Shown here: positions 33,888 through 43,861 of the stretch, one piece after another
Layout of the letters: each line of letters begins with the position of its first letter
How positions within the stretch are numbered: the first letter of the stretch is position 1
Assembly (NCBI GenBank): GCA_964017195.1
Contig: OZ024895.1
Coordinates: 45,099,673-45,163,672 of the forward strand
Length of the DNA: 64,000 nt
DNA from: Siderastrea radians
Lineage: Eukaryota; Cnidaria; Anthozoa; Scleractinia; Rhizangiidae
Reading direction: 5' to 3'
Notes under the pieces: generated by a model
Database searches by the model: none
Told to the model about the DNA's origin: nothing
What the model saw: the letters and a program-made list of their open reading frames with translations, nothing else
Program-made: the position numbers and the translations under genes

Positions 33888-34295
33888 TTGAGAAAATGGT
33901 GCAACTTTTTACGAATCCCTATCAAAGGTATTTTTAGCAGAAACGAAACAAAACCTTTGTTTCATTCTCCATGTATTATTAACTTGGATGATTTTGGAAG
34001 TTTGGGAACTCACTGGGTATGTTGTTGGCCTGCCAAAAATGGTACTTACGAGTATTTCGATTCATTTGGGCTTCCACCACCTTTGGAATGGGAAAAAGAA
34101 ATGTCAATGCACGGGATGACACATTTTTTCAGAAATGATAACCAAATTCAATGGGAACAAAGTGTGAGATGTGGTTATTACTGCCTTCTCTTTTTAAACG
34201 AAAGAAATAAAGGAACAAGTTTTGCCGATATTTTGAAAATGTTCTCCAACGATTTACTTGAAAACGAGGAAATAGTGAAAAATTATTTTTCATAA
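33888..34295 (+). CDS. Adenain-like (Ulp1-fold) cysteine protease
   Basis: Numbered from the codon at 33888: His42 in THWVCCW, Asp58 in YFDSFG, Gln91 and Cys95 in QSVRCGYYC form a convincing His-Asp-Gln-Cys catalytic set of the adenovirus protease/Ulp1 clan. It would mature capsid proteins. The frame is open from 33831 without any ATG, and 33888 is a TTG, so the start is unresolved. The upstream gene ends in an A9 run at 33843-33851, where a slip could have removed the original start. Otherwise the C-terminal domain is intact. Confidence 0.8.
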   Translation: MRKWCNFLRIPIKGIFSRNETKPLFHSPCIINLDDFGSLGTHWVCCWPAKNGTYEYFDSFGLPPPLEWEKEMSMHGMTHFFRNDNQIQWEQSVRCGYYCLLFLNERNKGTSFADILKMFSNDLLENEEIVKNYFS

Positions 34296-34304
34296 GAATG
34301 TACA

Positions 34305-35116
34305 ATGGAAGTATATTGTGTGAAAGAAAAACGGAACACGCCAAATGTGCAGGGAAGTGAAAAGGTTGTAATCACAAAGAACAATCGAAAACTCTTGAAA
34401 GCAAAATGCACTAGTTGTGGAATAACAAAAACAAGTTTTATGACGGGAAACTAGGTGAGCCCTCCCGCGAGGAGGGCAGTGGTATTGATATACATGCGGC
34501 AATTGGAAAATTTCCAAAACCAAAAAAAGGTTGCACATTACCGGGGCATAATTTTACAGGGCCATACAATCCTCTTGAAAAGCAGGTGAAATACGATCCA
34601 GAAACAGGTGAAATTCTGGAAATATATCAATCACCAACAGGTGCAACAGATGCGATTGCTATGCAACATGATGTTGATTATGATGTTTGTTCCAACCGTG
34701 AAAAAAAATACGGTGAAAATCTCAAAAAATGCAAACACAAAGCGGATAAAAACATGGTGAAGGCTCTTGACGTAGTTCCTTACAAACAGAGGCAGTGAGG
34801 TCATGCGGCTGCAAGAAATGCAATCAATGCTAAACAAAAGTTATGGTTGGGTTTGAAACAACAAAAAGGGACTGGCGTTTTGGATAAACCGTTGGAAGTA
34901 GTGAAATTTGCTGAAACTTTGACAAAAAAAATGATTCCTTCCACAAAACATGTATTCCATCGGTATTGGTCAGGTGATATTGCGAAAAATGCTTTCACGG
35001 GACCAACTGGTGTCACAAGCAAGAAATTTTGGACTCATCCAAAAAAGGGTACTGTCATGCGTTTGGTGAAAAATCCGAAAACAGGCAAATATGAAAATGT
35101 TTATGAAGAACCTTGA
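34305..35116 (+). pseudogene. Phospholipase A2-like Polinton protein with N-terminal Cys-motif segment, broken
   Basis: ATG 34305 opens a 49-codon frame (YCVKEKRNT...KCTSCGITK) resembling the short viral Cys-pair domain DUF5679. Around 34440-34454 coding sense moves to the frame of 34415-34798. That frame carries a phospholipase A2-type Ca loop region (LPGHNFTGPYNP) and a catalytic-type MQHDVDYDVC motif. A TGA at 34796-34798 interrupts it, and the same frame continues to 35116. I read this as one gene with a frameshift and a nonsense codon. Such a PLA2 could help particles cross membranes during entry, by analogy with parvovirus VP1; that is inference. Confidence 0.6.
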
Positions 35117-35658
35117 TTGGTTTTCAACCACCATTTATCAAACTCCTGTTTTGCGCGCCGCCTGCTTGCTAAGGTTTTAGGAAGGTGATTACAAATAGAT
35201 TCCATAATTTCTTTTTTGTTGGGCCAGCATTCAGAAGGTACCATTTCAAAATAATTGTGTAGAAAACAGGAGTAGTTCACTGACTTGCCGGTTTTCGCCT
35301 GAAATTGAGTAATAACATTTCCCAGAAAAGCGATCTCGCTGGAAGAAAACATTTTGTAAATGTTCCATTTCCGAAAAATATTTTTTAAACGAAAATTAGT
35401 CAAAGGGGGCGTAGTGGAACTTCTTTCCCGATTTTCTTCTTGAAACTTTTCATCATCATCACATTCAAACACTCTACCACATTTTTTACATACACGACAT
35501 AACTCATTCACCACATAAACTATTTGCTCCTCGCATGAAGGACAACGATTAATCTTTTTTGATAACAGGCTTATTTCATTTCTTTTTTTTTGCAACATTT
35601 CTTGTATCTCTTTTGACGTGATTTTCACACCTTGCAAACAACCAAACGGGTCGTACAT
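35101..35658 (-). CDS. Zinc-ribbon protein, putative late-transcription-factor-like
   Basis: An intact 185-residue minus-strand ORF. Residues about 38-66 form a four-Cys ribbon (CPSCEEQ...CRVCKKCG) preceded by a basic coiled coil and followed by an acidic stretch (ECDDDEKFQEE). A C-terminal helical domain (residues about 95-185) is rich in aromatic and basic residues. The layout resembles TFIIB-like or VLTF3-like transcription factors of large DNA viruses; the assignment is tentative. It starts 24 bp from the divergent integrase ATG and its 3' end overlaps the PLA2 gene by 16 bp. Confidence 0.6.
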   Translation of the reverse strand: MYDPFGCLQGVKITSKEIQEMLQKKRNEISLLSKKINRCPSCEEQIVYVVNELCRVCKKCGRVFECDDDEKFQEENRERSSTTPPLTNFRLKNIFRKWNIYKMFSSSEIAFLGNVITQFQAKTGKSVNYSCFLHNYFEMVPSECWPNKKEIMESICNHLPKTLASRRRAKQEFDKWWLKTNQGSS

Positions 35659-35682
35659 TTTTTTTATTGTGTATGGTATACA
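35659..35682. promoter_or_regulatory. 24-bp divergent intergenic region before integrase
   Basis: Contains TTTTTTTTATTGTGTATGGTATACA-type AT-rich sequence between two divergent ATGs. Inferred shared promoter. Confidence 0.35.
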
Positions 35683-36687
35683 ATGAGCTCGCGTATTTTC
35701 AATAAGTTGTCAAAAATTTATTACAGCCCGCAAGGGTATTGGAAAGGGTTTGCAGCAATTAAAAAATTAGCCCAGGCAGCGAAAGTCTTGGAAGATGTGG
35801 CTCAAAACTGGTTGATGAAGCAAGCTCTTTGGCAGGTTTATTTACCAGCCCCACGGTACATTCCAAGACCGAAATTTGATGTTCCTGTTCCAAACAAAGT
35901 TCACCAAGCCGATCTTCTGTATCTCCCACACAATCGCCCACCACGTTCCCGTAAAACTTTTAAATATGCTCTCACAGGGGTAGATGTGGCCTCTCGATAC
36001 AAAGAGGCCGAACCGTTGACCACAAAAGAGGCTAAAGAAGTCGCAGCTGCTCTGGAACGGATTTATAGTCGTGGTCCTTTGAAGTGGCCGAAACTGCTTC
36101 ATGTCGATCCTGGTCGTGAGCTTATGGGCGCTGTGAATCAACTGCTTTCGAAACATAATGTTGAGGTTAGACGTGGTCGTGTGGATATTCACCGTGATCA
36201 AGCTATCGTTGAAAGATTCAACCGCACCCTGGCTGAACGACTGTTTGGACACCAATATGGGGTTGAAATGCGACTCCCAGAAGACAAAAGATCGACTGAA
36301 TGGGTGGCCCGACTGCCCGCTGTTATTTCAGCTTTGAATAAGAAAGTCACTCGACTGACCGGTCAAAAACCTGTTGATGCCATCAAAAAGAAAACTGTTC
36401 CATCCAAACCCTCGACACCTTATTTGAGACACGTTGGTGTGAACGAAAAAAAGCTCCCCTCCGGTTTAAGTGTTCGCTATCTCTATCAACCTGGTGAACT
36501 TGAAGGTGGTCGGCGAAGAGCAACCGACCCAATCTGGTCTTTGAATGTTTACGAGATTGAAAAGATTATGAGAAAACCAGACGCACCGGTTATCTATTAT
36601 TTGTTTGACGGACCAAAACGCTGGTTTGTCCGCGAAGAGCTTTTGGTTGTCCCTCCAAACATAGAGTTACCACCCGAGCAACTCTAA
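35683..36687 (+). CDS. Polinton integrase (rve fold, D,D35E)
   Basis: 334 residues from ATG 35683, intact. Catalytic residues: Asp77 in HQADLLYLP, Asp142 in LLHVDPGREL and Glu178 in DQAIVERFN, giving exactly 35 residues between the second Asp and Glu. The N-terminal helical segment (GYWKGFAAIKKLA) and the C-terminal small beta domain (PVIYYLFDGPKRWFVREELL) fit Polinton/retroviral-type integrases. It would insert the element and create 6-bp duplications. The 3' end overlaps the convergent polymerase gene by 21 bp. It is one of the few undamaged core genes. Confidence 0.9.
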   Translation: MSSRIFNKLSKIYYSPQGYWKGFAAIKKLAQAAKVLEDVAQNWLMKQALWQVYLPAPRYIPRPKFDVPVPNKVHQADLLYLPHNRPPRSRKTFKYALTGVDVASRYKEAEPLTTKEAKEVAAALERIYSRGPLKWPKLLHVDPGRELMGAVNQLLSKHNVEVRRGRVDIHRDQAIVERFNRTLAERLFGHQYGVEMRLPEDKRSTEWVARLPAVISALNKKVTRLTGQKPVDAIKKKTVPSKPSTPYLRHVGVNEKKLPSGLSVRYLYQPGELEGGRRRATDPIWSLNVYEIEKIMRKPDAPVIYYLFDGPKRWFVREELLVVPPNIELPPEQL

Positions 36688-39600
36688 AGCTTCTTTTTCG
36701 GCTGCAGCAATTGCGACAATTTCAGCATCTGTAAATTTGAATGCGGGTTCATAACCATAAGCTTTTGTATGAATACCATCTTCTTCTATCCATCGCTTTG
36801 AATCAAATGGGGAAAGCGAGATTTTGTTAACATGCATGCCGTAAATCTCATGCTTCTGGCTTCGAAGAATGTTCATTCCATGCCATAACTGCTTCTTACC
36901 AAAAAGCGTTTCCTTGTACTGTTCATGCATTATTCGTTTCTTGACGACACATTTTTTCACACCCTTTGCTTTTTCATATTTTTTTCATTGCCTTTCAGTA
37001 TTGAGTACATTTTCGGTCTCAGACACACACACTCTGCTATGGGGATTCCATTGCATTCGTCTTTCATTTTTCCTAAGACTTTTTTGTTGGCGTCTGAATA
37101 AAGTGGATGATCCTTCGGGTAATCGCTCGTATCATAAAGATTTTTGTTTGTTTCGATGTCTTTATAGATGTCATCCGTTTCAATCTAAAGCAGAAGGCTG
37201 CCGGTGTCTGTGTACAAAAGTTCGCACTTTTGGCCATATTTTTTTTTCAGCTCGTTGTAGAAAAAATCATACATCAAGATCTTGCTGTTGTCAAGGATTG
37301 TCATCCCTGTGTAGACCGGCTTGTTGAGCAGCAGCCGGCTTTTGCGCATGTCGATTCCAAATAAATCGTTTGAAAACATAACATGCCTTGAGTACAAAGG
37401 GCTGGCAACCAATTTCCTTATTTTGTCTGTCTCATTGCTTCTCACTATTTTTATGTCAACACGGTTACGCAGGTTTTCCATGGTTTTGCCGAAAACTGAG
37501 TTATTCATGAGCTTGTAAAAATTCTTTTCAAAGTCGCTCTTTGAGTTTTTCCTGAATTCTGTATTCATCCGGATGTACGGCTCCATCCAGCATTCTTGTT
37601 CGAACTCCAACACCTTGTGCACGCGCTTCAGTTTCATTCCTTGCTTCAGATAAAACTGCAAGTTTCGGTAATGCACCACATAGTTGTTTTTGTCTTGAAG
37701 AGTTAACAACAACTTGTTGCATTTTGGTGTTTTCAGATCCAAGTCTTTTATCAAACTGTGTTGGTATTCCGACATCCATTCATTTTTAACCTGCTTTTTC
37801 TCGGGGGTAAGGGGAAAGCTGTTGTGTTCTTCATGCAGTTCTTTTGGGTATTCAAAATCCACATCAAGAATCCATCCATTCTTTGCGTTTTCTTTTTTCT
37901 TTAAAATTTCTTCCTCACTTAGCATAACACGTTTCCATTTAAAATCTCTTTTTGGGAGTGGCTTACTCATTGCCCATCCGTAAAGGTTGTTTGCATCAAA
38001 ATCCATGATGTATATTTTCGGTTTGCTGGGGTCATAGTCTTGTAATAGTGGGTTGTTTGCCTTTGCGTATCTCTTGCTTACCATGGAGATTCCACCCCGC
38101 ATTCCCCTTTCCACAAATAGATACATTTCAAGGTCTGTGAATAAATCAAGCTCGACCCCTGTCTTTTTCAATAAAGCGTCCCAGGATAGTCCTGGTGATG
38201 TGTAATAATGAGCTGGATCTAACCCATACTGCTCTTGGCGTAGATTTCGGAAGTTCTCAAAAACATCTGCCAACAGGGCAACATCTGTTTTAACGTAAAG
38301 ATCATGATAATCACCCAACGTTTTACATTCAAAAGTCTCCCAGACAGACTGCGCGTGTGCATACTCTTCGTCTGTTATGTGCTCGTCATTCAGCTTACTG
38401 TAAAACTTCTCTTTGTCCGGAAGCTTTGTCTCGCTAAATCTCCGCCATGAATCCATGTACTCATAAGGATAGATCCCTTTTTTGTAAAGCAGGTCGCTGC
38501 CTTTTGAAATTGTTGATGTTATTTTCAATGACTCCTTTGGTGTTGCGCTTACAAGTGAATCAAGGCTTCCTTGTAAAAAGTTCAAGCTGTCGATGAAACG
38601 CAGACCTCCGACTGAAAATGTAATATATTTCTCCATGTTATTAGCAATGCATTAAACCTCTTTATTGAGTTGCGACATCTCTTGCATTAAATGGTGCGCG
38701 TCGTAGCCCCTTAGATTGTGAAATACAATAGGTATGGGGGTTGTTTTTGGGTTAATGTACAGTTTTACATTGCAATTGTTGTGCGCCGCACCGCGATACC
38801 TTCCAGTTATTTTGCAATGGTCTTTTACTGCGTCTCTAAAGTTTTTCTGAAGTAAAGGGTCACCACAGTACCTACAATTTTCCTGAAATTTTGCCTCCAA
38901 CTGGTGTTTTTTGTCTGTTAATCTTTTTAGCCTAAGAATACCCAATTGTTTATCCTTCTGTGCTTTGTAAAAACATTTTTTATGCCATTGACCCCAATAA
39001 CTGCATTTTTCACTGTCTTCACCTTCTTGTATGCTCCAAACAGGTAATGAGTCCAAGAATTCATCTTTTATCAAACTTTTGTTAAAAATATGGCAATCAG
39101 TTGCTTTTTTGAATTTTTCCCAGTCTTCAGCCGTCATCACAGTCTTTTTTGATGCAGTGAAACTATCTCTTATTTTCACCTCTTCCTGCAGAATATCACT
39201 TAAAAACTTTCCCACCGCGTTTTCTCCCCTATAAACCTTTGACCCTAAAACTTCACCGTCGCTTCCAACAACAATGTAAGAATAACCACTTGCCTCGTGA
39301 TATTCTGTTTTCATGGTGTAACTTTTTTTCTTGCTCTCTGGCCCAAGCTCACAAAGAGAAATCTTTTTTACTAAAGCCTCAAAGTCAGCATATATAACAT
39401 AAGGCCCTTTCATTTGTTTGTAATAATTTTGAAATGAAACTAAATTTTCCTCCTCTTTTGGCATATCAATCCTTGTCGGTTTTCCTTTTAAGCCATTGCA
39501 ATATTTTTTATGGTTTTCCAACAAGTCCTCTCTTGAAAAACCTGTTAAGCACAACATGCAGTAATGTTTTGTATCGCGATGTTAGCTCTGATCATAAAGT

Positions 39601-40529
39601 AGGGCGCTTACCCTTTTCACAAAACAATAATGCTGTTTTTCACCAGACTCAATCAACATCAGGATTATCCGCTGCACGCTTTTTTCTTTTTTACTTATCC
39701 TATGCACAATCACACAATCATTTTCCCAGCCAAATACGTTTATTGCGAGGTTTTCGTTTTGCCCCTCAAGCTTGTCAATTTGTTTTACTGGTGTTGGAAA
39801 AACAATGCCACTCCAATTAATACCATCGTTAACTGGATAAGAACTTGGTCTGTTTGGATTTTTTCCTTCTGGTGGGGGAAACATAGCTGATCTTACAGCC
39901 CACTTCAAACACTCCTTGTCCTTATTTTGCACGTTCATTACTGCTTTTTTATTTTTCAGCTTTGTTGGAATTGGCAAATATGTTCCTCCACGCAGTGGCT
40001 GAAAACGTGCGACATTCACATACACAAGCTCTATTTTTTCTACTTCCCATCCTGACCCTTCCGCTACCCATGCCTCGATTTTTCCATTTATTATTTCAAA
40101 AATGTTATCGAAATATTCTACTATCTCGTTTTCATCGTCGTTTGCGTTAAAAACCTGTGGCTCATTTTCTCGAAAATATTGCTCCATGTATTGAGTTTGT
40201 TCTTCTTCTTCTTCCTTTTTAAATTTAACTTTCATCTCTAGACTTACTTTTATATTTTTTAACTCTTTTAGTTCTCTTTTTATTAAATCTGTAAAACTTC
40301 CTTTTGTTGCTCTTGCAAACTCAAAAAGATCTTTATTGTGGGGGTTTGTTTCCGATACAACCATTTTCCAAACATGAAGCCATTTATTATTATTGTTTGT
40401 TGATATGTAAAACTCATCCTCAATACCAACAAGCGGTTTTAATGGACGATGTAAACTCTTTTTAATTTTTTCCGGTATTTCACCATAAAACATTTGAAAA
40501 ATATCTTTCTGATTTCTTGCAACAGACAT
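36667..40529 (-). pseudogene. Protein-primed DNA polymerase B, broken
   Basis: From ATG 40529 one minus-strand frame runs almost to 36980, interrupted by TAA at 39582-39584, TAA at 38652-38654 and TAG at 37185-37187. A shift near 36970 then moves to the terminal frame ending at 36667. Domains in order: N-terminal Polinton-specific region; exonuclease with YADFEA (ExoI) and FHNLRGYD (ExoII); polymerase with DFDANNLYG (motif A), LMNNSVFGKTMEN (motif B) and YTDTGS (motif C). The family motif is DTDS, so the second catalytic Asp is lost here. It replicates the element by protein priming; this copy is dead. Confidence 0.9.
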
Positions 40530-40674
40530 TTTGAATTCTGTAACACTTTTGATATAATAACAAAACACAAATCTCTAAATGAAAAAAATTTTTTGGTATT
40601 CTGTGACAGTTTACAACAAAAAACTTGCAAAATATATTATTGCGGTTTTTTTAAAGTGATGCAATAACATTCTT
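40530..40674. other. Short AT-rich region between polymerase start and right TIR
   Basis: Contains an AT-rich GATATAATAAC-type motif near 40550-40560, read on the minus strand upstream of ATG 40529. No gene. Confidence 0.4.
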
Positions 40675-40844
40675 TCCGCCTTTTCCACCTGTATAAAACT
40701 GGTTTTTGTGCTATCGGTATAAAAACGGAAATAGAACTCTCATTTATAAAACTTTTCTCTTTCACCATATGTGAGCGGTTAAAAAACTTGAAATAAATCT
40801 CCCAATGTGAAAGCTGTTACAGAACCCCCATTTTACTATACTAC
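40675..40844 (-). repeat. Polinton right terminal inverted repeat
   Basis: Inverse of 25706-25966 but shorter, with only one copy of the CCGCTCACATATG segment. Ends ...TTTTACTATACTAC, followed by TACCCC at 40845-40850. Confidence 0.85.
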
Positions 40845-40850
40845 TACCCC
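40845..40850. other. Polinton target-site duplication TACCCC (right)
   Basis: Partner of 25700-25705. Confidence 0.8.
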
Positions 40851-41016
40851 CAATTTTCTTTTTGGATTCTGATATCCCTTGCTAAGATCTACTTTTTGCA
40901 CATAGTCTTAAACCGCGCAAAACTATTGTTGTATTAATGGACAAATTCCTTAAGAAACCGGAATATCCCGAGATGCGCAGAACGTGTGCGCAGTAACAAA
41001 AGGAGGCACTGTCCTT

Positions 41017-41385
41017 AAACGCGAAGAATGTTCCGCGGGTGACTACATATATCTGTATTATAAAAGCAGAACATGGATTTTTTTAAATGCGTTGTACATG
41101 TTAACGTGGTGATTTTCGCGTCCAAGATTTGGTTAGACTGCGAGTCGTTATTTTCCATCGAAGATAGTGGCCCAGCGTGACGATCGATCGACAATCCTCG
41201 CGCCTCACGCGCCATTCTTTTTTTTTTTTCAATTTAGCCGCTTGGCTAAAAAGAATGCAAGTCATCGTAAGTGCACGCAAGCGGTGGCCAAACGGAGTCG
41301 CAAGTTTCCGCAAGTTTCCAATAAAAAATTTTTTGCGGTAACTTGCAATTCCGTTATCAATATTTTTAAAATTATTGTTTGCAAG
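41017..41385. other. Intron sequence of the transposase gene
   Basis: Follows the foldback and precedes exon d. Contains a T-run at 41216-41230. No gene is supported. Confidence 0.45.
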
Positions 41386-41532
41386 GAAATCCTTCTGCAC
41401 GAGGGTATTTGGGACACGATTAGAGTCGACCATGGTACAGAGGCATGCCTGATGCTTTTTGCACACAATCTCTTGAGAAACGAAAGAGGAAACCTGGGAT
41501 GTGAACCGTATGTTCAGACACAGTCTAGGCAA
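41386..41532 (+). pseudogene. Transposase exon d (second catalytic Asp)
   Basis: A 147-nt exon, phase 0 at both ends, between a TTGCAAG acceptor and CAA|GTAAGT. It encodes ILLHEGIWDTIRVDHGTE, in which VDHG carries the second acidic residue, then LRNERGNLGCEPYVQTQSR. In this family the segment links the central beta-sheet to the glutamate helix. Upstream connection to 25294 crosses the foldback and Polinton and has a phase mismatch. Confidence 0.7.
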
Positions 41533-41704
41533 GTAAGTACCATATTTCCTTTTCTTAGTCTACTCTCAAAAGTCCCCGCTCGCAGGGGTAAAACATAAAT
41601 AGAGAAAAGGGGTATGTAAGTGTGAACATCTTCTATGCATGAATCACTACAAATGTACATTGTGATTTTCTGTTGTGCTTATTGGGCCTCACTTTTTTTT
41701 TCAG

Positions 41705-41909
41705 AATTTGCCTGCAGAACGCAAGTGGCCAGAGGTCAATCAACGAATCGTTTACTCGATCAAAGATGTCCTCGTGAGAATGGAAAATGCCTTGATGATA
41801 ATCCTCTTTGATCCCGATGTACAATTTTGCGTATCCTTCGTAATCATGAATGTAGCTGAAATCGGACTTAAGAGGGTGGTGGCTTCCTGGAATTCGCATT
41901 CAATTGAAG
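41705..41909 (+). pseudogene. Transposase exon e (catalytic Glu)
   Basis: After a T-rich acceptor ending TTTTTCAG, phase 0, the exon encodes LPAERKWPEVNQRIVYS, whose Glu fits the third DDE residue (usual context ERxWxEVN). It continues VAEIGLKRVVASWNSHSIEG and ends GAAG|GTAAG in phase 1. Open throughout. Confidence 0.75.
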
Positions 41910-42690
41910 GTAAGAAGCGCAGTTAAGAAATATTAGTAATAAAATAAGAAATAACACAAGGCAGGTTTTGACCCTGTCTTATATGGGCCGTAGCCGTATT
42001 CAAAAGTTCCCGACTTAACGTCCACTGGATGTTTAGACCTCCCCCCCCCCCCCCCTTCCACCAACGTATGGAATTTCGCTGTCCCATTCTATGCTTGATC
42101 CACTGAGTTACGTTCTCAAATAACCAACATAATAATAACTATAACCGCAGAATTCTCCTCTCTGATTGGCTAATTAAACTCTAATTCCCAGTTATTTGCT
42201 TCGCAACTTGGTATCGGACATTTGTTTTATTGAATACTCTGGCATTAGACAGTTCACGCGTCATGCCTGAGTCACTGGTTACGCGCGCTGTTATTGGATA
42301 GTTGCACTTAAAAGGGTTCTTATTTTCATACAGCATCTTGATCAAAAACAAACTCAACTGTTAACTCTTTTTCGAAGGTTACTTTTTCCTTAAAAGTTTG
42401 TTATGACTGTTATAAATGGACTCCAATTCGGTCAGTAATCATACGAGTGAATAACAAAATCGCAGTCGTCCGATTTGTTAATCACGAGTATGATTACAGA
42501 CAGAACTGGAAGACACGAAGTCCCTTTACCATCATAACTATAACAAAATGTGGGAAAAAATTAACCGTCGATTAAATGCTTTGGTGAGTAAACTTTGATC
42601 GAGATGAAAATAGGCACCCATTCAAGTGCAACTGTCCAATAACAGTGCGCGTAAATGACCCTCTTTTCTCTTTTTTTTTTATTTCAAAAG
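41910..42690. other. Intron of the transposase gene
   Basis: Contains a poly-C tract at about 42040-42054 and an inverted pair around ATTCGGTCAGTAATCATACG and its near-inverse near 42420-42510. No gene. Confidence 0.45.
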
Positions 42691-43007
42691 GAAACAGCGA
42701 TCGAATTCCAGATGTAGTTGCACAGAGGACAAGTAGAGTGTAGCCAGTAAATTCATCTATGATACCAAGCGTCGAGGATGCTATACAAATGTATACCGAT
42801 GCTGGGGGCACTGTAACACGCGTTTCATCGTTTGGGAGAGATCCCCTCGCAAGTAGTGACGCACTCATCAGCCAACGAGAAACAGAATTTATTCGGGATG
42901 ATACCACTTTCGATGAAATTTACAGCAACGTAAGGAATGGCGATGGGCCCTTGATGGTGTCCGCTGTTGTGTCCTTTTTTAAAATTACAAGAAATTTGTC
43001 GCCTTGA
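42691..43007 (+). pseudogene. Transposase terminal exon f, with nonsense codon
   Basis: It follows a T-rich acceptor ending CAAAAG in phase 1, as required by exon e, and encodes SDRIPDVVAQRTSRV. TAG at 42741-42743 interrupts it. The frame continues IPSVEDAIQMYTDAGG and RVSSFGRDPL to a TGA at 43005-43007. The stop removes the conserved C-terminal region, so this copy is non-functional unless read through. Confidence 0.7.
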
Positions 43008-43222
43008 CGACTTTTCTGAAATTTAAGAATTAACAGTTTAATCTAACTACAACACTATAATGACAACGAGTTACCTTTTTCGTAACCAAAAAAGTGTCTA
43101 ATTTTTACTGTTAATAAATGCTGTTCAAAACTTGTGCCATCAGTTTTACTTAAGTAAGAAAGGAACCTTATCTTTACGAAAATCGTTCAAATAACGCAAA
43201 ATTTCATTTAAATCTGGCACAA

Positions 43223-43790
43223 TTACAACACTGGTGCAAGGTCAAAGTCATCGTCTGAACGACACTCTTCATCTCCACGGCCATCAGGTATGGTGTCACT
43301 ATCACTTGCGTCATTTTCCACTGCAATGTTGCCTTTAGGGACTGATTGCCCGTAGATATTGGCGATTTCCCGCAGCACTGGGATAACTGCATAATCTGCA
43401 CTAGTGCGACATAGTGGGCACTTGGCCTCAGAGGTGCTTGACTCAATCCATTGCTCTAGACAATGCAGACAACCAAAGACAACAAAACAAGTTGTACATG
43501 CTGCTCCTGGTAGCTGACATTGATTAAGGCAAATTAAACACTTAAAAATTGACTTAACCATTTTAGCAGCTTCTTCTTCAACGCTTTTGCCTTGCAGCAT
43601 GATTAGATTGCCTGGGTTCTGGTGAAGGGATTTCTATGAAATCGTCCTCCTCTTCGGCATCTGAGGATACAATCTTCCTCAACCGATCCAGAATGTCTCC
43701 TGTTGTGGGCTTTTTCTTTTGGTCCCTTCCCCTTCTCAAGTACGATCTTTGGCTTTTCTTCGTCACTAGTATCTTTCTGCTTCCTCTCCA
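43223..43790 (-). pseudogene. RING-type zinc-finger gene of the composite transposon, 3' exon
   Basis: The minus strand encodes KCLICLNQCQ, then CTTCFVVFGCLHCLEQW and KCPLCR, a RING-like array of Cys pairs with a single His typical of E3 ubiquitin ligases, and an acidic C-terminal tail (EECRSDDDFDL). Upstream, 43578-43766 continues in another frame (TTGDILDRLRKIVSSDAEEE) and about 43740-43790 in a third (LERKQKDTSDEEKPK). Two frameshifts are therefore needed to join the exon. It is convergent with the transposase, and the two ends are about 215 bp apart. Confidence 0.6.
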
Positions 43791-43861
43791 GAACTGGGAA
43801 CCTATTAATTAGGAAGAGGGAGAATTTATCACATGCTAGGGAAATATTGAGACAATAATAT

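Larger units (their letters stand above)
25706..40844. mobile_element. Maverick/Polinton element, 15.1 kb, decaying
   Basis: Self-synthesising DNA transposon identified by its gene set: protein-primed DNA polymerase B, retroviral-type integrase, A32/FtsK-like packaging ATPase, adenain-like protease and capsid genes, with TIRs and a 6-bp duplication. Left-arm genes and the polymerase read leftward. Structural genes, the protease and the integrase read rightward. Several genes carry stops, frameshifts or deletions, so it is not autonomous in this copy. Confidence 0.95.
25492..41016. repeat. Foldback repeat hosting the Polinton
   Basis: The left arm (25492 rightwards) starts AAGGACGGTGCCTCCT and contains AAAAAGTAGATCTTGGCAAG and ATCCAAAAAGAAAAC. 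The right arm is its inverse, ending AGGAGGCACTGTCCTT at 41016. Without the Polinton the two arms are a few hundred bases each. The Polinton lies inside the right arm, at GGTTACCCC|CAATTTTC. The foldback lies in the transposase intron after 25294. Confidence 0.75.
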
